Source: Lobosporangium transversale
Taxonomy: Eukaryota; Mortierellomycota; Mortierellomycetes; Mortierellales; Mortierellaceae
Reading direction: 5' to 3'
NCBI RefSeq assembly: GCF_002105155.1
Contig: NW_019029007.1
Coordinates: forward strand, 310,001 to 374,000
DNA: 64,000 bases
Every line of letters starts with the position of its first letter. Position 1 is the first letter of the stretch. Below the pieces are notes generated by a model. That model did not search any database. It worked only from the letters and a program-made list of their open reading frames with translations, and was not told where the DNA came from. Both the position numbers and the translations under genes were made by a program. Shown here one piece after another: positions 13,245 through 25,721 of the stretch.

Positions 13245-15429
13245 ATGTGTGGTATTTTCGGAGTCTATAACCTGCCGGGCGATGCTAATGCATTCCGCAA
13301 CGTGCACTTTATCTCTCAAAAAAGTAAGGGCTTGATATCACCAATTTTTTTTGCCTGATCAATTGGTGGCGCAAGAATGTGGGATCAATATTCCATATTA
13401 GCTTAGTGCAGAATTTTTCATGGTTGATGAAATTCTCTTTCTCTAACGGCCTTACCATGACTTCTTACTGATTAGGCTTAGACACCGTGGTCCTGATTGG
13501 AACGGATGTACTGTTGCAGGCAAGCATATCCTGTGCCATGAGCGTTTGGCTATTGTTGGCGTTGGTGAGTCGCATCAAAAGCTTGTCGTTTGAGCTGTCA
13601 GAAATATACCTTAAAAGTCTCTCGCCTGTTCTGGGTTGTTTTTTTTTTTTTTTTTTTTTTTAATATTCACTGATAATTCTGTGACAATTCGCCTACGCAC
13701 TGATTAGAATCTGGTGCCCAACCCTTGACAAATGATGACGAGTCGCTAATTCTCTCTGTTAACGGAGAGATCTACAACCATAAGGCTCTCCGCAAACTAT
13801 GCCCCCCGACACCCACTTCAAGACACAGTCAGATTGTGAAGTCATTCTCCACCTTGTACGCATTATCATGTTATTACTTTATTTCGTGTTTGTTTCGAAT
13901 AGCAGTTAGCAGTATCATCCTCTAAAAAGTTTTAAATGATGGTTCTATGACTTGATAGTACAAGCAAATGGATACTGATGTCGTAAAACACCTTGACGGA
14001 ATGTTCTCCTGGATTCTTCTCGACACAAAGAAGAACAGGATTTTGGCTGCTCGTGATCCTATTGGAATTACCACTTTATATCAGGGATGGAGCAGCAAAC
14101 AGCCTGGCACCATCTATTTTGCTTCTGAGCTCAAGGCATTGAATGAGGAGTGCGACCGCATTATCGCTTTCCCGCCTGGCCATATTTTTGATTCTGAAAC
14201 TGGCAAGACCACTCGATACTTTGAGCCTACATGGTGGGATGGCGAAAATATCCCATCTGCTCCTGTCGATTATAAGCTCCTCCGTGAGACTTTAGAGAAA
14301 GCTGTTCGCAAGAGACTAATGTCCGAGGTCCCTTATGGTGTGTTGCTCAGTGGAGGACTTGATTCAAGCTTGATTGCTTCTATCGCTGCAAGGGAAACTC
14401 AGAAGATTATCCATGGACAGGTCCCATTGAACCGTGACGGTGATGATGTTGATGAAAGTATGCACCTTGCTTGCCAATTTGAAAGTTGTTAAGAGGCAGT
14501 TTTTTTAGACTTGTTCTTATCGATATTTATACCCTTTCGTAGGTGCCGTTGCTTCGTGGCCAAGACTTCACTCATTCTCGATTGGTTTAGAGGGCTCTCC
14601 CGATTTAGCTGCTGCCCGTATCGCCGCTGACTTTTTGAAAACTGTTCACCACGAGTACACTTTTACTGTTCAGGATGGTCTGGATGCCATTGCCGATGTT
14701 GTCTACCACTTGGAGACATACGACGTTACCACCATCCGTGCTTCGACTCCTATGTATATGTTGAGCAGAAAGATCAAAGCTATGGGTGTCAAAATGGTCC
14801 TTTCAGGAGAGGGCGCTGATGAGATTTTTGGAGGATACCTTTATTTCCATGCTGCCCCATCCGCTGCTGATCTTCACAAAGAGACCGTAAGCCGTGTGAA
14901 GAACCTGCATTATGCAGATTGCTTGCGTGCCAACAAGTCAACAATGGCATGGGGTGTTGAAGCTCGTGTTCCTTTCTTGGACAAGGCGTTTCTCGAGGTT
15001 GCCATGAACATCGATCCTCAAGAAAAAGTATCTGTCAAGGGTAGGATGGAGAAGTATATCCTTCGTAAGGCTTTTGACACCAAAGATGATCCCACTGCTC
15101 AACCTTACCTTCCTGACTCGATTCTTTGGCGTCAGAAGGAGCAATTCTCTGACGGAGTTGGCTATAGTTGGATCGACACACTAAAGGAGCTCTCTTTGAC
15201 TAAGGTATCAGACGAGGCGTTTGCTAAAGCATCAGAGCGTTGGCCGAAGGATACACCTCAGACTAAAGAGGCTTACTGGTATCGCGATATCTTTGAGCAG
15301 TGGTTCCCTCAAGAGGCCTGCACAGAATCTGTAGTTCGCTGGATTCCCCGTGAAGACTGGGGATGCCCTGCCGATCCTTCTGGGCGCGCTCAGAGAGTTC
15401 ATGATGCCGCATATGACAAGAGCGCATAA
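13245..15429 (+). CDS. ASN1: Asparagine synthetase (glutamine-hydrolysing)
   Basis: Makes asparagine from aspartate, glutamine and ATP in the cytosol. Five exons: 13245-13323, 13476-13564, 13708-13855, 13959-14457 and 14543-15429, about 567 residues, normal for the family. The start is fixed by MCGIFGVYN, whose Cys2 is the glutaminase nucleophile. Then come [26 protein letters not shown], the ATP pyrophosphatase P-loop [28 protein letters not shown] and VEARVPFLD. All catalytic motifs are present. Two exons need one extra base to keep phase: exon 1 ends in A6 at 13318-13323, and exon 3 has C6 at 13802-13807, after which the conserved frame ([14 protein letters not shown]) is in the next register. 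Both breaks lie in homopolymers, so they are probably sequence errors. Confidence 0.96.
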
Positions 15430-16291
15430 AGCTCCATTGATCTTAATAACCTTTCTTGCATACTACACCAAACATAAAAAAAGGCCACATTAAAACATAA
15501 TAATTATTTCTAACCGTTGTTCCAACTTATCTATCTCTACAATTTTTTCTTTCTTTCCTTTTTCTTATGATCATCTCTTGGGAGCAATTGATGAAAGATG
15601 GAAGGATGAAAAGACAGAAATATAAAGAAGGAGTTGTCTCTATATCTCCCATTCTTTTTTTTTATTAAATAAAATAAGCGACCCAATGACGAAGAGTGGG
15701 TCTACGATGGTGTGCTTTTCCCGCCTAAGGTCTTGTCATTATACACTAATATGCAGCTCTTTTTTTCTTTTTACAATCTGTAAAGATCGATTAAAGAAAT
15801 AGGATTTTTTTATGCACTCATGGCTTCTAAAATTCCCGAATGGTATCATTTTGCCCTTGTCTGTCCTTGTTGCATTGCAAAAAGAGGAAAAAACAATCAG
15901 GACAGGGGCGCATACACCACCGTATACACCACCGCATGCATAATGTAACGTTTCAGCAGTTGAATATCAAGAAGGGCGACAAGTACATTTTTTCCCCCTA
16001 AATGGTAGCCATAAATACAATTTCGGAGAGCTGGTGAAAGTCTCGATCTTTGATCTGTTGCTTGCTTGTTGTCATGCTGTTCATTTGTTTTGATCGTGAG
16101 AAGTAAAACTCGATTGTTGGAAGTGCATTATGTATACGTATATCCATTATGTTTGATCAGAAATCCGTGAGCACATGCTTCAAAATGTAACCCGACTTGC
16201 CATGGAACTTGAATTGGCCCCCTTGAAAATCATGTTTGCTGAACATTTTTTGTGCGACAAAAAAAGGTCCGCCGCATTACAAATACATTTT

Positions 16292-16322
<31 letters not shown>

Positions 16323-16446
16323 CCGATCTGTTTTCATTCTTCATTCTCTCGCTCATTCTTCTTCTAAAACTCATTCGATTCCAATCCTCGACCTTCGCTC
16401 TTCAGTCTTTTATTCTAATTATTATCACATACATTCATATTCAACC
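15430..16446. other. Intergenic region
   Basis: 3' region of asparagine synthetase and upstream region of the next gene. No coding sequence is recognised. A short duplicated segment, ACACCACCGTATAC/ACACCACCGCATGC, lies near 15914-15942. An A run of about 24 lies at 16298-16321, and a CT-rich stretch before 16447 probably marks the core promoter. Confidence 0.5.
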
Positions 16447-17300
16447 ATGACAGTCATTCATGCCTCGCAGGACTTGTATTCTGCTTCTAACGGTCAGAGC
16501 CATACGCTCGATCACATTCCTGTCAACAAGCATTTCAAGAGAACCCAACCGGTCGCATTTGCACAAGAAAAGTTCCAACATCTGACTCTTTATACCGGTA
16601 ACACAATCCGAACAGGCACCACAGGGCAATTGAATGTCTCTCTTAAAAAGTCGAATCAAGAGGTTAGTAAGAGCTTATTGCTCATATTCAAAAATGCATG
16701 GGTGATTTAACCAAAGAGTGATCGGAGGAATGAAGAATCACAAATTAAGTTGAATCTCTGGGCTAAATCCCGTCTTATCAAATTTGTTATTATCCTCAAT
16801 TGTTATTCCATCAGTTATACACACACACAAGTGTGGAGAAAGTGGAAAGCAAATCAATGTGTATTTTTTTTTTTGTTCAACCATCACTGGTTCAAAATAC
16901 AATAGCCTTATGTAACGAATACAACAAATGTCAGAGACAATACACTTGGACAGTGTGAAAGATATGATGGTGGAGTGTGATGCTATACGGCGAATATTGA
17001 TGTATGTAATTACTTTACATGTTCGACATTGACCTGTATTTTAACTTTGAATGATTGCTCATAGCTTGTCTCCGCAGTCGAGGAATCGCTGTTCTCTTCC
17101 CTCGTTTCTGCTCGGATCAACGGAACCACATTACAATTGCAGACGCCGCCTCTCTTGGCGCATTGGACGGTGATAGATCCAAGTACGACATCACAGGTAA
17201 TGATAGTGCAAATATTTTGTTGTGTATTGTTGGATGACTTGAAATGGTGATACATCGGGTTTTTTTTTTTTTTTGCGTGATTCCAAAACAGCGAGCTGAC

Positions 17301-17336
<36 letters not shown>

Positions 17337-18157
17337 AACTATTCTTTCTATCTCCAGCGCCCACACATTGTCAGTAGATGACTTGAACCTGCTTTTGAGA
17401 ATCTTCAAACTGCACTGGGTGCATCAAGTCATGTGATCGATCACTTCATCCTTGCAATCCCCAATCAGACTTTTGATGAAAATGGACTCGATGAGGCAGA
17501 CCTTGAGGCATTCACAAACGATGTGGAGCAACTTTATTTGCCTATCTGGAAGCGATTATCAGAACTCCGCACAGGCGGTCAAATTGGACGGTTGGGTGTG
17601 GCAGAGTTTTCTAAAAGCAACTTGAAGCTTTCAAGACGGTGGCACTGAATAATGGAGCTGCGGCACCAGAGATTGATCAAGTCAATCTGGATGACTGTTG
17701 TGTCCTTCCTAAGGACTTGATTGAATATGCAAAGGCGGAAGGCTCGAATCTTGACCCACGGTGATGCTACAGTATGTGTAAAAAAAAAAAATAATGATAA
17801 GCAAGTTTGGTATGTGTTTTGTAAGCTCAAAGTGAATGATGAGTTGAGTAATTCTCATCTTTATTCATGTATATTCATAGATATCTTGCCCAAGTCTACA
17901 CTGTCTTCTTTGTTACGGCCTCACTTGCCTGTCACCTCAGATTCGACCTTAACCCCCAACTTTGTCCTCAAGTACTCTGCGCTTCTTTCTGGACGCGGAT
18001 TGCTCGTTAGGAAAGGGTATGTGTCTTTCGTTCAATCTTTTTTTTTTTTTTTTTTTTTTTTTTTTCATAAATAGCGTGTTGAACCTAAGGCTTATTGTCT
18101 AATATGGAATCGTTTCTTGGCGTTTGTAGATATATTGTCAATGCTATTGCCGTGTAG
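16447..18157 (+). CDS. GCLM-like: Glutamate-cysteine ligase regulatory (modifier) subunit homologue; frame interrupted
   Basis: Aldo/keto-reductase-fold partner that raises the activity of glutamate-cysteine ligase, the first enzyme of glutathione synthesis. Exon 1 (16447-16662) starts MTVIHASQDLYSASNGQ and includes LTLYTGNTIRTG. Later exons include an unassigned AKR-like block (17068-17201), then 17383-17770 with IDHFILAIPN, WKRLSELRTGGQIGRLGVAE and EIDQVNLDDCCVLPKDL. The last block before about 18015 ends VLKYSALLSGRGLLVRKG, continued by YIVNAIAV and the stop at 18155-18157. QVNL.CC..P.DL and the R(S)G.L..KGYI tail match the GCLM family as I know it. Three single-base breaks (near 17385, 17623 and 17751) each need one added base. 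Either the gene is decaying or the consensus has lost bases. Several other genes here show the same pattern, which favours the latter. Confidence 0.72.
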
Positions 18158-18993
18158 TAAAAATAGATAAGATAAAAATTGCCATTCATTAAACTAAGAT
18201 CATCATTACTTCAAGATTTATGCTTGATGGTGCCACAAACATGCGTACTTGTGTTTCCAAATCATTTGGTGAATAGGGTCAGTGCTGAAAGACTTTTTTT
18301 TATTTTTTTTTAGACTCTGGCATACTAATTCTCTTTTTCTTTCACTTTCATTCCTCATTCATATTGAATCCTTTTCTTTTTTTTTTTTTTTTTTTTTAAT
18401 CTATTACAACCTGGCTACTAGCTTGTTTATAATACACTTAAATGTACGGGTCTCATTACTTGGTCCAACTGAGATTTATCAAGAAGAGTATGTTATACAT
18501 TAAATATTTTTTTAGCTAGTGAATCCTTCCAATGCTTCCTATCCTCCTTATGCTTTCATTCAGAATATCAAGGCATGTTTTCCTTATCCAAGGTTTCCAA
18601 CAGCGCGAAAAGTTTATTTTGCTCTCATTGATCAAGATTTGCCACAAAACCTCGCTTTAAACATGGTGCATTTGATTTTGATGCAAGATAAATTCTTGGT
18701 GATCAGAGAAAAAGATTTCCGAAAAAGAAAGATGACTTCATAGTTGCATGGGCACTTGACTTCTCCAAATATCTAATTATGGTTCTGATTCGTCCCCATA
18801 TCGGCTTCCTTTCCCCCATACAACAGTCGGAAGTTTTTTATGAGCTTACGAGCTATGTACGACTGCAGCCTGTTTATTGCTTCCCTTACTTCTCTTCGTT
18901 CTTCTATATCATCACAACTGACAGCACCTGTATCCTTAATCCTTACATATCTATACATTAGATGACAGACGCTAAAAAGACTCAGCAGAGGAA
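18158..18993. other. Spacer with unassigned coding-like fragments
   Basis: Holds T runs at about 18291-18312 and 18378-18397. Two stretches look protein-like but match nothing: 18519-18700 on plus (NPSNASYPPYAFIQNIKACF) and 18960-18780 on minus (DIEERREVREAINRLQSYI). Neither can be placed in a gene model. Confidence 0.35.
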
Positions 18994-21979
18994 ATGCGGA
19001 AGCTAGGATCACTTTCTTCAGCTTTACCGGCTTATGCCAACCGCTTGAGCTCGCCTACTCACTCTGATACCACAGCGGTTCCTGATGCAAAAGAAAGCAG
19101 AGGCCTTGTCTGAATTGGACTCAGCAGGCCTTCACCACTATACGCCAGAATTTAACTCTCCAGAAGTTGTCAACATTGGACGCTATTTGAGTCAACACCC
19201 TCAGATCAATGTCAACAACTAAAACCAGAATCAGACCAGAATAGGCTTCATGACGCTGAGCAACTATCGCCATCATCGGACCTCGAGCCTCCATCGCCTA
19301 TTCCTAACATTGCTACAACATTGTACCCTAATATTCTTCACCTCTCACATTGGTTCGCCTGCTTCGACACTATCTCCGCCACCTCCAAATGAATGTATCG
19401 CTACAAACGGCTCCGAACATCAAGATGTTAGCGCTATCCCTGCTTCGCCTGCTCCGGTCGATGCATTCAGAAAATTGAAGACCCTGTTCTGTGCCTTCTG
19501 GGCAGATGACTGAACAATATTGTCCCAAGTCGCAAGAGTTGACAACATCACATTCCGTTCAGGATTTGACTCCATCTTCTGCCACACATGCCTATCCATC
19601 AAAAACGTACACTGCCCATTTCACCCCTTGCCCTCAACTCTTCCGTCCCTGGCAATGAGAATATAGAGGCAAAGATGTTAACCTCAATCAAACAGATGAG
19701 CCTTCGAGCTTGCTTCCAGTCGGTCAAGGTTCGGATACATCAATCTAATGTCATTAGGAAAGACTACAAACAAGAAGCCGAGCTCCCTACCGCAAACTAG
19801 TGAGAATGAGGACTTGGAAGGTATGGGAAGTTTAGGGCTCAGACTATGGGCACTAGAAAAGGTCAAAGGCTGTAATTTCAGATTGACTCCTAAATGATTC
19901 GAGGAGGTTCTTGAGGATGCTGCAAATAGGCTGGCTACCGCAAGGCGTGAATCAGAGGTAGTGGCAGGGGGTGGGGGATCGGAGCAGAATGGCGACACTA
20001 ACGCTGCTGCAACGGAACATTGCCAAGATGCTAATACTGGCGCAATGGAGCCTCAACAGGTCCTATATTAACAATTTAAATACATCAAGACGTTTACATG
20101 GACCCTGTTTTCAAGAACTGATTCCAATGCAACCGAATTTCTTGTCTCATATCTGTTTTGCTGCAAACCGCGGATCCTTCCGAAGATGAAGATTTAGCCA
20201 CAGCCACGAGATAGACTGGCCTCATCGCAGGCAGCCTAATTTAATTCCAACTTCACTCTTCAGCAACCAACTAATGATCTCTTCATCCAGTTGCCCAGAA
20301 GACTCTAATATCCAGGAGATTACTGACGACCTAGGACGGCAGCAGCTACAGATTCTCTTGTTGGTATTAATTCATCAACCCCAGGGGTATCTGAGGCTAG
20401 GCGACTTTCAGTAGCAGCGCCGTCAACGCCAGGTCCATCCGCAGCACAATCGTCTGTAGCTGAAGAGCATGTCATGGCTAATGAATCTACTTCAAGGACT
20501 GATATGTTGCCAAGACAACCTCAACCCAGCAGCATCAAAAAGAAAGACAAAGAAGCTGATCCTTCCAAAACGATCCATAGAAAGTCGGCCAGAGAGACCT
20601 CTCATGGTATATTTCATGATCTCAAGCGGTTTTTCAATGTTGGTCACTCACCGCAGGTCTCCCCAGTCGTTGCTCAGGCAAGCCCACAGGAGCAACCGCT
20701 CGAACGTACCACAAACGCCAAAAACGCGCAAGTCAGGACTTTTTGGGAGCATCGGCGCCATGCGCTACGGTACAAATGGCGCAGGGAGCGTACACGGATC
20801 AGAAACTTCACGCTCTACTAGTGGGACCACATGGTAATGCTATCGAATCGGACCTCCGGAAAAAGTATGGAAAGCTTGGTAAAGTCCTTGGCGTGGCGCT
20901 GGGCGGAACGGTACGTATCCTCTCGAGATCATCTGATCACAAGACCTTTGCCATCAAGCAGTTCAGGAAGCGTCGACCAAGCGAGTCTGAGCGGTCCTAT
21001 GTGAAGAAGGTTACATCTGAATATTGTTTAGGATCCACATTTCATCACCCAAACATCATTGAAACACTGGATATCGTAAAGGAAGGAGGCAACTATTATG
21101 AGGTTATGGAGTATGCAAGGTATGAGCTGTTCTCGGCTGTGATGTCAGGTCTGATGACTCGAGAAGAGGTTGCTTGCTGTTTCAAGGGCATTGTCGATGG
21201 GGTCGCCTATCTTCATAGTATGGGCGTTGCTCATCGGGATTTGAAGCTCGATAACTGCGTAATGAATGAGCGTGGGATTGTCAAGATTATTGACTTTGGC
21301 TGCTCCATGGTCTTTCAGCCTCCGTTTGAGAAGAAGATTGAAATGGCAAAAGGTAAAAAAATTCCTATCTCAGTGTATGAGTGACTTTGCTTGCGACGCG
21401 CATTTTCTTTCATCTTTCAAAGCTACTGACTTTCTTTTATTTGCTTTTCTTTCTTTTCTTATTTTTTTTTTATTTTTTTATTTTTTATTTTTTTATTTTT
21501 TCGTGTGTAAAATGATCTTATTAGGAATTTCTGGATCGGACCCATACATTGCTCCTGAAGTATTTGTGACAGATCAACACGACCCTCGCTTAGCCGATGT
21601 CTGGTCAATGGGCATTATTTTTTATGTATGACATTGCGTCGTTTCCCATGGAGGGTTCCGAGAGCAGAGCAGGACCAGTCGTTCCTGGCATTTGCAAATC
21701 CTGATGGAACTGGGAAGCTACGCCTTTTAAAGCTGATGCCTCGTGAGAGTCGTCCGATCATGTCCCGAATCCTGGAGATAGATCCTAGCAGGCGTGTGCT
21801 AATAGGGGATGTCGTGCAGGATCCTTGGATAACGAATATTGACCATTGTATACTATGAATATATGTCACCAAACCATCCACACCATCTCGGTGATGATGG
21901 AACTATCGTCTTAAACCCGAATGAAGGAACCGCGGCTTTACCACCGTCAATCCATGGAAGTGAAAGTGGAGTGTCTTAA
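18994..21979 (+). CDS. HAL4-like: HAL4/SAT4/HAL5-type serine/threonine kinase
   Basis: Fungus-specific kinase family. Yeast members regulate potassium uptake and nutrient-transporter stability at the plasma membrane. A long Ser/Thr/Pro-rich N-terminus starts with [20 protein letters not shown] at 18994 and includes [11 protein letters not shown] at about 20605. The kinase domain begins near 20850: [20 protein letters not shown] (glycine loop), [15 protein letters not shown] (catalytic Lys), [22 protein letters not shown] (catalytic loop), KIIDFGCSM (DFG), an intron at about 21352-21525, then [36 protein letters not shown] and [20 protein letters not shown]. The C-terminus probably runs to 21979 ([13 protein letters not shown]...). 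All catalytic residues are present. One-base breaks near 20830, 21625 and 21855 fall inside conserved sequence, and each is fixed by one extra base. The N-terminal third has more frame changes than I can resolve. Confidence 0.85.
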
Positions 21980-22322
21980 GAAACAGCAGCCCCTCATTAA
22001 ATCTAAGCATATATAGCACCCATTTATAAATAATTTACGTGGTGGAATGTTAGAAAGAGTTGCGATCACAAGGCAAAGCATTGATATAATTGATTTTTTT
22101 TATTTATTGACAGGCTCTTGATACGCGTCGAAATTCGACGCTATCCTTCCCGCGATAGTTTGACAGCACGGGCATATTCTGATAAGAAATCAGCTTTTCG
22201 TATTGTATCCCATGTCCATGACGCGTATCGGAGCCTTAAAATAATAAAATAAAAGGATTAAAATGCTGAACACATGATTTTTTTTTTTTTTTTTTTTTAA
22301 AAAAAAATAAAGCCTTGTAACG
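21980..22322. terminator. Convergent intergenic region
   Basis: Lies between the 3' ends of the kinase (plus) and the SMG9-like gene (minus). It contains an imperfect inverted motif around ATACGCGTCG / CGACGCTATC near 22110-22140 and a T20-A8 tract at 22279-22308. It presumably holds both 3' UTRs. No coding sequence is seen. Confidence 0.4.
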
Positions 22323-25300
22323 TTACCATTCACGCTCAGAAACAATGCCAGGCCGGTTCCTCGGTCCGAGCGCAGGTCCGCCATGGGGACGCATGGAGAG
22401 CGATAAAATCTTGTTCCTCAGACCTTTGCTCCAGACTTTCCATCTTTCCTGATCGTGAATAATGATTCCAAAGACATCCTGAGAGGGGTCCATGAAAGAA
22501 GCACTCAAAATATCGGGGCGATTGAAGGAAATAGACAGATTTGACATTATCGATGCCATCAAGGATGATGCTGGCGAACTATTGCTATTGTCATGACTAT
22601 TTTTCGAAGAGTGTGATGCTGATATTGATGTTGGTGCTGTATTTGATTTTACTGAGCCGCCTTTATTGCTTAAGGTTGTTGAAGAGATTGTAGAAGGCGC
22701 CCCAGATATGAGAGTCGAGTCGAAAGGCAGCATGACAAAGTTCAGGTATGAAGGGGCTTTTCTTTCTTGGTAAGTCGAAGTCTCCATTGGACCTTGGCGC
22801 TCTTTTCTAGACAGCGATACTACTAGTACTTTGGATTGCTCCTTACTATCCTTATCCAGTATTGATGCAGCCTCTGCATCAGAGGCGGAAGATTCTATCC
22901 CTATCCCTGTTCCCCCTGCTCCTGTTGATACAGAGGATGGAGTTGAAAGTATATTTTTCTTCTGTGAAGCAGCAGCTGTAGTGGATGCAGTGGTAGATGC
23001 ATTGTTAATAGCGATAGAAGTGTTGCTCGTTTTGAAGGTGTGCTCAAATCGAGGGTAAATGGATGCCATGTTGATGGATCCAAAGAGATGTAGTGCAGAA
23101 TGTTGGAAGAAAAGCGTTTGTTCCATTGCATATTTGCGATAGTATTCGACTCCAAACTGCATTACTGGTACTTTGTTTGAGATCAAGACTACGAATTGAA
23201 AATAAATAGCAAAGTTAAGGATTGGATCCTAGGGTTAGGCAAAGTATGTTGCTGCAAGAATTAATTAAAAAGCAAAAATATATCTCTATAAACATTTACC
23301 AATATCAGCGCACCAATCACCTAGTCCTTCACGTTGTGACTTCTTTGCCCTATATTAGGCTGTTGCTGTTGTTGTTGGCCCAACTAGACCAGTGTTTATC
23401 CCTTGTCCTGGATGTTCTGGTTAGAATTGGATGAGGCCGCTGAGAGAGCTTCTCATAAAACACTTCAACCCTTTGTAGTAATTTCAAGATCCTGCTGCTA
23501 CTGTTGCCTCCATTACCACCACCCGCTGACCGCTCGTCCGCGACAACTAAAACAACATTGCACACGAGATCAAAAACGTTGCTAAAATGAGAGCTTGATT
23601 CTCCAGCCAGGTATCCAGAGAGATCCCCTCTGTGATTCGTTCGTTTCTCAAAGCGTTTTCCAAATTTGATAAACAGAAGATTGGTTCCGTATCCAAGAGG
23701 ATCATCCGCTCAGGTGTGATGTACATATCGATACCTGATGTTTGAATCCTGCGACGCTAGCCATCGACAATGATTGTTTTATAAATGCTGAGGAGGCAAA
23801 GGGTGCCGGACAGAATGAGGAGAGGAGTGATGACTTCCCAGCACCTTGTGTCCCCAAAATTCCAACGATGAAATGTCCAGGATGGTCTGACAACCACTAT
23901 TGATACCATATTAAATGCACAAACAAAAATCAGTTTTTAAGCATTCAAGGGCTATATTTCGATATGGAAAGCATTCCCTGAGCCTATCCAAGTATATACC
24001 TGTTCAGCAGACTCCAAGAATTTACCGTTCTCATTCATTAACTTGACGGAATGGGGCCCCATAGCAGGAGGAATTGCGGCAATAGGCAGATTTTGCATTG
24101 GTCGAGCGCCTCCAGTGGACATGGTACCAACTCCAGCTCACCAGGCGCAGAATGAATTCCGCCTATAGATCGTGGATCTCTAAAACCGGGCTGAGAATAT
24201 GGTCCTGTCGGTCCACGTAGCGATTGGTGTTGCTGCTGCTGTGGTTGCTGTTGCTGTTGCTGTGGTTGCTGTTGCTGCTGCTGTTGTGGTTGTTGTTGTG
24301 ATTGCTGCTGTTGGTTTGAGCTTTGTACTAGCGCTAGTGCCCTGCCAAGAATAAACCGTTCTACTGCAGGGGCTTGTCTCCGATTAATTAACTTCCCAGG
24401 ATCTAATCCCGCGAATCATCATCGTATAGTTCGCCTACACTACGAGTGCTTGCTCCTCCTGCCATCGCCACTTTCCGATCATTACCGCCGCTACTATTGG
24501 GATTAGGCTGTAGAATTTGGCGCTGAAAGCTATTAGGATCGACTATCACTCGGTGAGTTGTTTGTTGCTGTTGTTTCATGGATCCGTCATTACTGTTATT
24601 GTTAGTGTTGCTCATTTCATCTTTATTTAAATCATTTTGTTGCTGTTGTTGTGATTGGCGTGATGTTCGATCCCGCCTACTTCGTTCTCGGCGCTCTCTT
24701 CTTGGCTTATGCTCCTTTACAATGTCTGATTCGATTGTTGTGACTGTCCATGCCAGTATCCGCAAGATGTTGCTGATTGATGTTTTGTTGAGGTGTATGG
24801 TGTACGTGTTGTGAAGATGATGAAGGGAGATCAGCATTATTTTGCTGGCCGCCTATGATGGATCCTGATCGTTCCCTTCTTCCTTGGGTTCCATTGCTTG
24901 ATACGGAGACTCCTCCACTACGACATGTTGATATTAATGGTGGTGTATTGATAGTGCTCATGTTGTTCATACCCATATTAATCCCACCAATACCTGGTGG
25001 TGGAGTCATATATGATTGATTCAGAGATGGTTGCTGGTGCATTCTAGTTGCTCCCTTCCTCTTGTGGGAGGTTGCTGTGATTGTTGTTGCTGTTGCTGCT
25101 GCTGCGGAGTTGGATAGGTATTGAATTGATAGGGTTGACCATGGCCATAAGGGTATTGTTGTAAGCTGGGACTTTGGGACTGCCAATGGTTATCATCCCT
25201 CCTGTACGAGGTCCATTCGTAGTGTCGACATCCTGGGGTGTCACACGAGTGAGTAACTTGAACGGCGGCGCAGCAACGTTCTGACCTTGGTTTTGGTTCT

Positions 25301-25721
25301 GATTTTGACTCTCCCTGATCGTTGATGTCCTCTCTGTCCACCACGTAGTGACGAGCTTTGATGCATTTCGGACAAGTTCCTCCAGATGAGACGGTAAAAG
25401 AAGAGAAGCGATCGAGTGATTTGGAATCGAATGCACTGTCCTTCATTCTTGTACAAATGAAATGTTTCCCTTTTTTCACTAAACGACGTCATGCCATTCT
25501 CTGCACCAACGATAATGTGGCTTTGCAAATAGAATTTGTCGATTACCATGGCCTTTCTACCTATCTGATAAGCAAGTCTTTTACTTCTTTATTAAGTAGT
25601 TATATGCTATCTAGCTATCTAACTTACCTGATTGCACCCTAAGCTACAGGCGGCCAGACTCTTGGCCAGCTTGAGAGGTATTTCTTCTTTATTTTCATCA
25701 AAAACATCCTCCCAAGCCATT
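22323..25721 (-). CDS. SMG9: SMG9-like nonsense-mediated mRNA decay factor with polyQ N-terminus; first exon lies in the palindrome
   Basis: SMG9 partners SMG8 to regulate the SMG1 kinase in nonsense-mediated decay. The core reads, N to C, PHSVKLMNENGKFLESAE (24060-24005), GHFIVGILGTQGAGKSSLLS (P-loop, 23877-23820), GIDMYITPERMI (about 23735-23700), CNVVLVVADERSAGG (23560-23520), YLNFVMLPFDS (22765) and a C-terminus ending PGIVSEREW at 22323. Order and spacing fit SMG9. Upstream, 25.4-24.15 kb encodes Gln/Asn/Ser-rich sequence with several frame shifts. The most 5' exon, 25721-25629, reads MAWEDVFDENKEEIPLKLAK and ends with a good GTAAGT donor. That exon is inside the left palindrome arm and is duplicated at 58.7 kb. 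I cannot exclude that 25.7-24.4 kb is a separate upstream gene, because its first exons resemble nothing I know. The SMG9 core itself is secure. Confidence 0.75.
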
